From Orientallactaga sibirica (taxonomy: Eukaryota; Chordata; Mammalia; Rodentia; Dipodidae): a DNA stretch of 64,000 bases. This document shows, piece after piece, positions 11,601 to 24,400 of the stretch. The notes under the pieces were generated by a model. That model had not been told where the DNA came from. It made no database searches and saw only the letters and a program-made list of their open reading frames with translations. Both the position numbers and the translations under genes were made by a program. Every line of letters begins with the position of its first letter. Position 1 is the stretch's first letter. Location of the stretch: the NCBI GenBank assembly GCA_036365145.1, contig JAEOAD010000794.1, positions 1,612,001-1,676,000 of the forward strand, given 5' to 3'.

Positions 11601-14600
11601 GTGACTGAACACACACTGAAAAACGACCAATGCAGTGTCTGTGCAGACAGGTGCCTGCCTGAAGGAAACAGGAGCATTTGTTTATACAGGCAGGTATTGC
11701 CTCATGCCATGCAAATGGCTAAATAAGTTTAATGAACTGCTGAAGGCCAAATATTGCTTGCATGAGAGCATGAGACTTTTATATTTATATTCATGGCTTT
11801 CTTCCCCTTCATTTAAAATAATTTACCATATGTGCATTACTAAAATATTTATCATATGATTTAAAAAAAAAAAAACAGTCTCATGTAGTCCCAGCCAGAC
11901 CTCACTATTGTAACTGAAGATGGACTTGAACTTCTGATCTTGTTTCCAACTTCTGAGTGCTGGGATTGCACGCATATGCCACCACACCTAGTTTCATGTG
12001 GTGCTGGGCTAGGCAGTCATATTAATGCTTTATCAGACATACAGTATTCATTCAGTCATTTGAGACAGGATCTCACTGTGTAGGTCAAGTTAATCTAGAA
12101 CTCTAAATCCACCTCACCTTCCGAGTGCTAGGAATGGATTACAGGTGTGTGTGACCATGCCTGGCTTTATGCTCAAAATTACTTCTTCTTTTTTTTTTGG
12201 TTTTGCGAGGTAGGGTCTCACTCTGGTCCAGGCTGACCTGGAATTAACTATGTAGTCTCAGGGTGGCCTCGAACTCTCAGTGATCCTCCTACCTCTGCCT
12301 CCCAAGTAAAATTACTTCTTGTGGAGACAGTTCTCCAGTTATTTTCTAGTTGACCTGGTTTTGTTTGTATATTCTTCAGGAAGGACTTACGGGAACAATA
12401 TTCCTTGAATTCTATTCTCATGATTCTTGGTGCTTTGAATCTTGAAGATCTTTTGGTATAAAAATTTAGCTTGCATTTTTCCTTCACTGAAAATCTTAAA
12501 TACATTTTATGCTATCACGAAGTCTTTAATTCAATCTGGTTTTCTTTTGTTTATAAATGTCTTTTTAAATTTTTGGTCTACATCTCCAAACATTTGTGTT
12601 CTACTTATTACTAAAGTGTAATAGTGGGGCTGACAAGATTGCTCAGTGGTTAAGTGTGCTTCCTGAACAAGCACAAAGGCTTAAGGGGACCTAAAGCAGC
12701 TTGAGTATTAACCTCCAGATGCCATGTAAACAAATGGGTGTGGCCACAGGTGTCTGCAACAGGAGTACTGCTAAGGGGAGCAAAGAGCAAGGAACTGCTT
12801 GTATCAGTAATGAAACGGGGGAGGGGGGGCGGAAGGGAGGAAGCTGGCCACCTGATATCCTAGTCTGGCCACTGTAGGTGAGCACCATACCCATACCCCT
12901 CCTCTGCTGCAGGGCAAGGGAGCTCACAGTGTCCTGCAAGGACATGCATGCGTATGCGCACACACCCCCCACACTACATACACACAAGCAAAAAAAAAAA
13001 AAGTGCAATCGTTATCTTAGAATATTACTTGGTGCTGGTGATTAGTGATCAATTTTTTCAGGTATCTGTTTGGCACTTTAACATCTGTCATCTTTTATTT
13101 GAGGACAACCTCGTGAATGATAGTTTTTAGCATTTTCCTTCATCGACTACCTCCACTCTCCTTCGTGTCGTACTCCATTAGATTGTCATTGCCTTGCTTC
13201 ACCTTCCTTCCTTTCATGCATGTTTAGATTTGTTTGGTATTTTTCTATTCTCCCTTCAAACCTCCATCTCCTGTGTACTTTATTTTTTATTGTTTCTTGA
13301 GACATGTATATTTCTGAGCTATTCACTAAAAAATCCTCCCCAGTGTTGTTAGCCATCTTGCACATACCTCTAGTTAGCTAACTTCTTAGTACTAATTGTA
13401 ACGGGTCTTCTTTATATCTTTGCTATTTCTAATTTGTTAAGCTCATCTTGAAAGACATTGCTTCTCTTTCTTTGTGGCATTATAAGTCTGTTGTGCTATC
13501 ACTGGAATTTGCTCTTTTACTTGCAGGAGTTTTCTGTGGAACTCAGCTGCCTAAGTGAGATGAATTGTCTTCCAGTTTTAGGAGTTTCCTATGTAAGAGG
13601 CAGAGTGGGACAAACTAATTTTCTTAGATTCATAGCTTAGCATCTCCTTGGATGTATTAAATAATAATGATCCTCAATATATATCTGCTACTTGCTCTCT
13701 ATTATTCTTTCATGAATGAGGGATGTTTTCCTGAAGAGAAGAAGACAATAGATACAAGGGAAGACAAGAGGGTCAAGGCTGCTGTTGATCCCCACCTTTC
13801 TCTACATGAGCTCCCAGCTATGGAGAGGGTGTCAAGCATTACCTTTCATCCCAGTGCTACTGATGACTTCTAGATCTGTATCTTATCTTCCTCACTCTGT
13901 GTTTCAGCTGTTTCCTTTCTCTTATGTTTTCTTTTATTAATCTTCTCTACTTTTGGAGAATTCTCTCCCTTTGTTTCTGAATAACTATTAATTATCAACT
14001 TTTTTTTCCAAGGTAGGGTCTCATTTATAGCCCAGGCTGACCTGGAATTCACTATGTAGTTTCAGGCTGGCCTCAAACTCACAGTGATCCTCCTATCTCG
14101 GCCTGCCAAGTGCTGGAATCAAAGGCATGCACCATCACACCTCACAATTATCAACTTTTGGTTTTAGTTTTATAAGATTTGATTTTAATTTCAGAAGCAA
14201 TGAATTTAGAGATAAAATCTTTTAAATTCTATTTTGTAGAAATGAAAACATCCTATTTATGAGTTTTTAAAAAGTGGAAATGTCCTTATTTTTATTTTAT
14301 TTATTTATTTAGAGAGAGAATGGGCATGTCAGGGCCTCTAGCCACTGCAAATGAACTCCAGATGCACATGAACCTGGAGAATCAAACCTGGTTCCTTAGA
14401 CTTCACAGGTATGTGCCTTAACCACTAAGCCATCTCTCCAGCCCCATTATGAGGGTTTTTTGCACGTGTGTGTGCATGTGTGCACATGCATGAACACACC
14501 ATGGTGTATAGTATGTGGGGTGCATGTATGCATATATATGTCGACATGAAATCAATGCACACATGTGTGGAGACCAGAGAAGAATCCCTGGCATCCGCTT

Positions 14601-17600
14601 ACCACTTATCTGCATATTTTCTTGAGTTAGGGTGTGGTGGTTTGATTCAGGTGTCCCCTATAAACTTATGTATTTTGAATGTTAATCTCCCCAGCTGATG
14701 GCAATTGGAAATCAAAGCTTCCTGGAGGCGGTGTATTGTTGGGGACAGGCTTATGGGTATTATAGCCAGTGTCCCCTTGCCAGTATTTGGCACACTCTTC
14801 TGTTGCTACTGTCCACCTGATGTTGGTCAGGGGGTGGTGTCCACCTTCTGCTCATGCCATCGTTTTCCCTATCATGGAGCGTTCCCTCAAGCCTGAAAGC
14901 CAAAATAAACCTCTTTTTTCCCACAAGCTGCTCTTGGTTGGGTGATTTCTACCGGCAATGTGAACCTGACTGTACCAGTGATGTTGTTGGTACCGTGGAG
15001 TGGTGTCATTTGCTGTTAGACAACTGACCGTATGGCTCTGGCCTGTGGAGCTATTTTCAAGAGAAATGTAGAAGGACTTGAAAACTTGGTCTAAGAGATG
15101 CCTTGCAGTGCTGTAAGTACAGCTTGAAGGATTATTCTGGTCAGAGTTGAAAGACCTGGATGCAGTAAGAACTATGGACTGTGAGGTTTGGCTTATGAAG
15201 GTGAGAAAGAGCTGTGCTTGGACTGGGCTAGGAGCAGTTTGTGTGAGAGGTTTGCTGTTATGCCTGTGTCCTGAGAAGGTGTGCAGGGTTGCTTTGCATA
15301 GAAACAGACTGATGTGAGCAGAGGGTCATGGCACAGAAAAAATGAAATCTTTGGGCCTAAACTGCTGCCTGTTCAGCTGCAATTGAGAGATTACAACCTT
15401 TGAGATTGGGCCAGCTGACCTGCAGTTGGGCAGCAGGAAGAATGTAGACTATTTTGAAGGGGCCTGAGTGCTCAAGGAGTGTCCTATTTTTCAAATTCTG
15501 CTTTATTCCTCCCTGGGTTAACAAATTGGCACCCTACCCGGTATTGTGGAGTATAAGAAATGCAGGAAAGAGAGGGTCATTGAATTTGCAACACAATCCT
15601 GTGTTTTGGAAATGGCCATAGGCAGTGTGAAACAGGTTTGCTAGATACCTGTATGGAAACCAGATGGAGCCATGAGGATGAACCATGGCTTGCAGTGGAG
15701 ACCCAGTGGAGATGCCAGACCATGAGATGGCTGCTAAGTAAAGCTGCTGGCCCCAGATGAAGTTTTCCAGGACTGTGACAAGCCTAGCTGGAGGGGTGGA
15801 ATTGGAACTCCAGAGACTTGTTGCTGGTCAGAATGATCAGATTTGGAGATTTTTCACTGACTAGAGTTGTTGGAGCTGAAGCTACAGAGTTTGATGTTTG
15901 CCCTGTTTAAATCTTGTATTGACGGAATATTTCTTTGCTGTGCCCAATGCCAACTTTTGCAGTGTGAATATTTATTTTGTGCCATTATGGGGTTTTGGGG
16001 ATTTTTTGGTATTATGGCTCAGTTAGGAGAGCTTGGATTATGGGGATGGTTGAACATCATTAGGATTGATAAAAAATATGGGGACTTTTAAAGTTGAGTG
16101 ATTATCAGGCTATGGAGGCCAGGGGCAGAATGTGGTGGTTTGATTTGGGTGTCTCCCGTAAATTTACATATTCTGAATGCTAGCCTTCCCAGCTGATGGC
16201 AATTGGAAATTATAGCCTCCTGGAGGCAGTGTATTGTTGGGGGCGGGCTCATGGGTATTACAGCCAGTGTCCCCTTGCCAGTGTTTGGCACTCTCTCCTG
16301 TTGCAATGGTCCACCTTATGTTGGCCAGGGGGTGATGTCCACCCTCTGCTCATGCCATTGTTTTCCCTAGCATCGTGAAGCATCCTCTCAAGCCTGTGAG
16401 TCAAAATAAACCTCTTTTTTTTTTTTTTTCACAAGCTGCTTGGGTGATTTCTACCATCAGTGTAAACCCGACTGCAACACAGGGTTTCTCCCTAAATCCA
16501 GAGCTGCTGTCCATTAGAGAACCTAAGGGATTCTCTAGTCTCAAGCCCCTGCGGACTGAACTTACAGATGTGCATGGTTGTTACAGTCAGCTTTTTTGTT
16601 GCTGGTACAAACATTCAACTAGACATAGCTTATGGGAGGGAGGGGTTTATTTCAGGCTTACAGAGTCCAGGGCAACACCATCAATAGAAGAAGCTGGCAC
16701 CCTTCCTATAGATCCAAGCAGAAAGATACCACCAAACAGCCAGCACCACCAGCAAGCACGAACCACCAGAGCTCAAACTTTCCACACCTCTGGGCTGGAA
16801 TCAGATCCACTCCCAGTGACATGCACACTTGTAAGAGCAATCTGCCAGCTAGAGGGCTGAAGTTGCAAACTCAATTTTAATAAAACACCTGAGTCTAAGG
16901 GGCCATACATTTATGCCATCACAATAAAATTACCACAGTGGCCAGGCTTGCCTTTTTACATGGGTTCTGGGGAAGTCAAACATGTCAGTCTTTAGCCTCA
17001 AGCTTAAGCAGCAAGTGCTCTTACTTTCTAAGCCATCTTCCCAGCTCTATTTGTGAGATTTTACAGAAAGAATATAGTCACTTAAATATCCTTGAGAATG
17101 TATGGAATCATTACCCTAAATATGTTTCGATTCCTATGGCAAGCCCTTTTAGAAGTGCATGTGCCAGTTGCTCTTTGTATACTAATACTTATTTCTTTTT
17201 TAAAGAGTAATATTTATGAGTAGATTTCAGGTCCTTTGTCCCTTTTGATTGTCAGATTTGAATAGTGCAAGAAATATAAGGAAGGATTGGGAAATGTTAC
17301 ATTCATATTCCATTAAAGTCCCTGGGTACACATGCTTTGGACAGGTCAAGGTTTGTTGTACCTCCTTCAAGTAGAGTATACTGTTGGGCAGCTCACAGTG
17401 AGATCTTCTGGTCACAGCTTATTTGTGGTAATTTAAGCATCACATAAAATAGAACTTTGATATAACAAGTTCTTAAACATGTTTGACAAATGAATGAATA
17501 CATTGGCACATATTTAGCTTGATGGACATATCCATCTATATTTTCTTGCCATATCATAATCACTATCTCCAATACTGACATGACTGTTTTTTCACAAATC

Positions 17601-18370
17601 TGCTCTGCACATGTGCCCTACTATCTATTTTAATCTATTTTCTGATCCCCATTTATCCTGTGTAATCAATTGTGTTGTTTTTTTACTTTATTTATTTTAA
17701 AAAAATATTTATTTATTCAAAGAGAGAGAGAGAGAGAGGCAGATAGAGAGAGAATGGGTGAGCCGGGGCCTCTAGCCACTACAAAGGAAGTCCAGATGCA
17801 TGTGCCACTTTTTGGGTTACATGGGTACTGAAGAATTGAACCTGGGTATTTAGGCTTTGCAGAAAAGTGCCGTAACCACTCTGCCATCTCTCCAGTCACA
17901 TTTTTTTGTTTGTTTGTTATTTTTAGCTAGGGTCTCTCTCTAGCTTACACTGACTGGGAATTCACTATGTCATCTCAGGCTGGCCTTGAACTCACAATGA
18001 TCCTCCTACCTTAGCCTCCTGAATGCTGGGATTAAAGGTGTGTGCTACCATGCCCAGGCAATTATGTTATTTTCTATTGTCTACAAGTTAAAGGCCAATC
18101 TTCTTAGTCTAACTCACAACAGAATTTGTGCTATATTTTGCTCATCCTAACAAGGTGGAAACTAAAGATTAAAAACCACAAATACTGGGGCTGGAGAAAG
18201 GGCTTAGCGGTTAAGTCGCCTGCCTGCTAAGCCTAAGAATGCCCATTTGATTCTCCAGGTCCCATGTTTAGCCAGATGCAAAGTGACACAAGGGTGCAAT
18301 GCTGCACTTGCCCACAATGGGGCACACATGTCTGGAGTTGTTCACAGCAGCTGAAAGGCTGCTGGTAAAC

Positions 18371-18412
<42 letters not shown>

Positions 18413-21400
18413 CTGTCAAAAAAAAAGAACCCACAAATACAAATACTAAAGTCCTTGCCACATCTTTCGTTTACATTTAGGAAAGAGATATGGGACAGAA
18501 AAAAAAAAAAAACAGCCAGCTGTGTCTAATACTGTACCATGTAGACAGAAAGAGATGTTTACTGAATTTATCAATCAGAAACAGAAATTTTGAGACCAAC
18601 ATGTACTGTAACTTGTTTGTATTTAAAAACAATTATCCTGAAGCTAGGGTTATGGTTCATTAGATAAAATACTTGCTACACAAGTGTGAGGCCCTGGGTT
18701 CAGATCCAAACCATTTAAAAGCTTGAAATTACAGCACACTAAGGTGAAAAGGCAGGTATAGACAAGAGAATTTTCCACAGCAGCCAGACCAGCTTGCCTA
18801 TCAACTGATCAGAGAAGTGAACAATGAGAGGCCATGCCTCAAACAATGTGGAGAGTGAGGGCTGACAAACTTAAGTTGTCCTCTGACATCCATATGTATA
18901 GCAGACAGCTTCAGGTTTGCTGAGATGAACTTCCAGACCAGGCACAGTTATGGAGGAAGGGATACTATTTATTGAACCTTACAGGTCCAGGAGAAGTTCC
19001 ATAATGGCAGAAGAAGCGGCCTGTCTTCACAGAGCCAAGCAGAGAGAGAAAAAGCCAATCAGCCACCACAGCACACTGAGCAAAACTACAGCCAAAAAGT
19101 TACACAGCACACTTCAGGAACTCCTGGTAGGCACACTTTGCATATCTTTACAATGGAATCTCAAACCCACCACCAACACCTTAAGACCAGCCCCCAGTGA
19201 CATTGCCTCTAGCAAGGTGATTGCAGATGCAAACTATAACTAATAAAACACTGAATATATTGGGGACATATATTCAGACTACCACATTCCACCCCTGGCC
19301 CCCAATAGATTTAGCTCCTGGCCCCCAATAGATTTACAAGTATCACACATTGTAAATTGTACTCAGTCCAATTTCAAAGGTTCTCACAGTCTTGATCAAC
19401 TTAAGATAGTGAGTCCTGTAAAATCAAACAAGTTAAATACTTTCAACATGTAAAGGCACAGAGTAAATATTTTTAATGGGTATAAGGCATAGCAAGGAGA
19501 GACTAGAACAAAAATGCAAACTCAACCACCATCAGCCGTCATCAAACTTCTGCAGTTCAAGTTCAATATAACCAGAGACTGACAGTCTCCAGGTTTTTCA
19601 ATTCCGCCCCTCCAGCTAGGCAGAGTCGCCAGGGAAAATTTTCATCCCATTCCAACACTGCACTCCATGGTAGCCCTTTTGCACAGTCCTGGTATATCCA
19701 AAATATCTTCAGGTCTCCATGCAAACCACGGTCCATCTTCCAAAAGGCTCTTGCAGCCTATTCCTGAGGGTCTTCATGCCCTGCCTCATGTTGCATCTCA
19801 GCAGCGGCTCCTGGAACCATGTGCAATTCATGACCACTCCATGCATTTTTCTTGCTTCCAAAACTAATACCAGGTGTGCAGGACACAGCCATATTCTTAA
19901 TCCAGGGACAAAATAAATCATAACCTTGAAAAGCAGGTTCCTTCTCCAGTCAACTCTTTCCAAGAGTTTGCATTTCTAATAGTCTTTCCTCAGGCATCCT
20001 CTCCATTGTTTTAATGTAAAGCAGTCAGGCCACCTTCTTTCCATCTTCCTTAAGATTGCTAATGTGTTTGACAATAGCAGCTCTAGTAACCTAAAATCAG
20101 TCTCAGTGCCTCTATAATTTTAACTTGCTTGAGGTTTTCCAGCTTAAAATCTTAAAATCTCAGTCCATTATCTTTAGCCAAGCACATCAGTCCATTACAA
20201 ATTTAACCCGGATCAAACTTTTTGGGCCTGGATAGTGGACCATAGCCATCCCTTATGCCAGTAGCCCAGTTCCAACAGTCCTCTGCACTCTTTCCTTCCT
20301 CTTAGAAAGCTCATAAGCCAAGCCTTGAAGTTCAATACTGTCTGCACTTAGCATTCTCAAACTCTCATCAGAATAGTCCATAAAACTTGGCTTACCACTC
20401 CATAAGACATCTTCAGTTGCAAGCACCAAGTCCATGCCCATTCCTCCAAAACAAAGGTTACAAACCATACGATCTGGTTCATCTCACCCCACTTCTGGTA
20501 CCACTTTACTGTAGCAGACAGCTTCAGGTTTGCTGAGATGAACTTCCAGACCAGGCACAGTTATGGAGGAAGGGATATTATTTATTGAACCTTACAGATC
20601 CAGGGGAAGTTCCATAATGGCAGAAGAAGCGGCCTGCCTTCACAGAGCCAAGCAGAGAGAGAAAAAGCCAACCAGCCACCACAGCACACTGAGCAAAACT
20701 ACAGCCAAAAAGTTACACAGCACACTTCAGGAACTCCTGGTAGGCACACTTTGCATATCTTTACAATGGAATCTCAAACCCACCACCAACACCTTAAGAC
20801 CAGCCCCCAGTGACATTGCCTCTAGCAAGGTGACTGCGGATGCAAACTATAACTAATAAAACACTGAATATTTTGGGGGACATATATTCAAACTACCACA
20901 ATATGCATGCTATGGGATGTGCTCACCAATGCTCACACACACAGCCCAAGAAAACCCAGTATCCTTATTGAGGCAGAATGACAAGTTTTAGTACAAGGCC
21001 ACAGCCTTCAGACTTCTCATGGGTTATGTTATGGATTGATTTGTGTCCCTTCTAAAAAGTATATATTGAAGTCCTAACTCTCAAGGTGACTTGATTGGAG
21101 ATGGGTCCTTTAAGGAGCTAATTAAATTTAAATTAGGTTATATAAATGTAAAGCTACTACTTCACTATGACTTCTGTCCTCTTAAGAGAAATGGACACCA
21201 AGGTAACAAGGACATGCACACTGTGAGTACACAGGCAGAAAGACTGTCTACAGTGCAGGCCAAGCTAGGCTTTTGAAGAAACCAAACCTGCTGGCACCTT
21301 GGATCTTGGATTTCTACTCTCCAGAACTTTGTGGAAATAGGTGTCATGGAAGCCACCTAGACCGTTTTTTTTTTTGTTTTTTGTTTTTTGTTTTTTGGTT

Positions 21401-24400
21401 TTTTTTGCTATAGCAGTCAGCCCTATTGGGCTCATACGGATCCAATGTTCAAGTAATTGAAATTATGCTCAAATTTTATGACCTCAAAAATTTATTTGTG
21501 TGTGCCCTGTGTGTATGCATGTGTAGGCTGAAGGAAGACATCAGGTGCCCTCCTCTATTGCTCTTCCATCTTATTTTCCTGTCTGTCACTGAACCTGGAG
21601 CTCTCCATTTTTCAGTTAGACTAGCTGACTAGGGATCTTCAGTAATCCTCTCTTGCCTTTAGCTCCCTCAGTGTTGTAGTTGCAGGTATGTGTAGTCATG
21701 CCCAGCTTTTTACATTGATGCTAGAGATTGAACTCAGTCCTCACACTTGCACAGCAAATGCTCTTACACACTGAACCATATCCATATCTCTACGACTTGA
21801 AATAGTAAATCATATACATCCAAATGTGTAACTGTCCGATTCACTGTTCAAGTGACTGGCGAATACTTTCTTTTTTGTCCCCTTGAAAACTAAGCATAAC
21901 CAGATAAAAAATATGCATTATACTAAACATCCTCAGAAGGATTCATTATAAGAAATTTAAACATACCAAAACTCATAGGAAAAAGGCATTAGAGAAATAT
22001 AATATATGGATGGCGAGACAACAAACATGGCTTAACTTATCATTAATAAATTAGCCCAACCTAACTTACCTGGGAGAACCTTGGCAATAAATATTTTAAA
22101 ATCCTGTATTTTATTTTCATCAGTACCAATCTTGAACTTTGCATGCATGGTGTAAATATTGCCAAACTTGTTCTTGAGATGTTGAGGGCTGCCCAGGCAC
22201 ATGAATTTCCCTAGCACCATGATAGCTAGTCTGGTACAGAGAGCCTCACATTCCTCCATACTTGAAAAACAAGACACCAGAATTATATGAAGGTAAAAAA
22301 TATCTCCATTTGAGGATATTCTGTAATTCAAACATTCAGTGATTCTTTTTGAAAACAAAATTTCATTTGCCTATCAAACTCCAATTATATGAAGTGGAGG
22401 AACTTTTGAATTTGAAATAGCAGAGGACCAAATCCTCAAACAGGACAGTGCTTGAATATACTGCCCTCTCCTCACTCTTAGTATTTATTTAACCCAATTA
22501 AGATTCCAGTGAGGGCTGGAGAGATGGCTTAGTGGTTAAGGTGCTTGCCTGTGAAGTCTAAGGATTCATATTCGACTCTCCAAGTCCCATGTAAGCCAGA
22601 TGCACAGTGATGCAAGTGTGCAAGGCTGCACATGCGCACAAGGAGGCACATGTGTCTGGAGTTTGATTACAGTGCTGGAGGCCCTGCTGTGCCAATTCTC
22701 TCTTACTCTCACATAAAAAAAGGCAGCCTGTTGGGCTTGCTTAAAAAAAATAAGATTCCAGTGAGTCATACCTGTGTGAGGTTATGATGATGACCTTGCC
22801 TCTTTCTCGTGTCTTTATCACTGTGTTCCACACCATGCGCCGTGACAATGGGTCCATACCAGTGGATGGCTCATCCAGGAAGATGACTGAGGGATTTCCC
22901 ATTATAGACACAGCAGTGCTAAGCTTACGTTTGTTGCCTCCACTTCATGGTCAAGGAAACAGAAAGTGTGGAACAAGTATATCCAGTATATATTTACATT
23001 GTACATTGTATCAATCTAATATATAATACATATATTTAACACATATCTTTTATTTACAAGAAACATTTGCTAAGGTTTTAAAACTGCTAAGTAGCAGGAT
23101 AAGACACAAGATGCAAAACCATATGAACAAATTATTTCACATTCATTTGCATTTTTAGAAAGATGAATTTTGGGGCTAGAGAGATGGCTTGCCTGAGAAG
23201 CCTTAGAACTCATGTTTGAATCTCCAGGTCCCATGTAGCCAGACGTACAGTGATGCAAATGTGCAATGTTGCACTTGCACACAAGGGGGTGCACGCATCT
23301 GGAGTTTGTCTGCATGGCTAACGGCCCTGCTGTGCCTATTCTCTCTCTCTCTCAATCTCTCAAAGTAAATAATTAAAAAAGTAAAAAAAAGAAAGATGAA
23401 TTTTGTCTGTAATCTCATTTTGAGCCATATTATCAGTGACATTTACAATCCTATTCTTGGGATTCCCACACAGATGAGAGATGTAGTTGCCAGGACAATA
23501 GAAAAAACCTCCACTTGTCATTTTTGAGACAAGGAACAATAGTGAGAAGATAGAGAAATACTGTCATTTGTAAGCTGTTTGCTACACTTTCATTGTACTA
23601 TGATTGGAATTTCTGAGTTTCATCTCTAAAGAGGGAAGGTATAAAACTCTATAGGTCCATCTGATGGCAGAGAAATATCAGATTATTTCCCAGTCGTTGC
23701 CTGCTTGTCAGCAGATCTTGGGTTAAAATGTGGGTATTCATCCCCAACAGCAGAAATACAGGGAGACTTTGCAATCTTAGCTCTAATGGGAACACCAGCA
23801 TTGTATCTTACCTCAAAGAGTAAATAACCTTGTCAGCATGTGGTTGTAGATTCAGCAACTTTATAAAATTGGTCACATAAGGATAAATTTTTTCCTCTGG
23901 GATCCCCCGAACCCTGGCATACATGACCAGTGTTTCTCGAACAGTCATAAAATCTAGCAAGGCATCAAATTGTGGACAATAGCCAATTTTTGACCTTATC
24001 TAAAATAAAAGAATAGTAATGGACATAAGTCTGCTATTACACTGAGCATGCAGTAAATATGGATGATGTGAAACACAGTTCTCTGGTCCATGACTCTAAA
24101 AGTCTCATGAGGTTCTTAAAATAATTTATTGCATTCCAGTGGTTATAGGATCACTACAATTAGAGGCTTTTGCATGTATTAGAACTCTAAGCATGCATAA
24201 ATGTGTGTCCAGTATAACTTTAAGATAAAAGTGGAGCAATATACCTTTATATAAAATTGGTAGTATGGGATGAAGCATTAATAAGTAGGTAAGCTATTTC
24301 AAAGCTTGGGGTCTCAGTTTCTCTCTCAAGTCGTTATGAGTTTGGTCTCAAGGGATATAAGGATATCAAAATCAAAGACTGCTATAGAGGCAGAGAATGG

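Noticed and set aside
18950..20856. Two nearly identical 97-codon frames that look like a duplicated gene
   Set aside because: They are the same segment of the two LTRs of one MaLR provirus.
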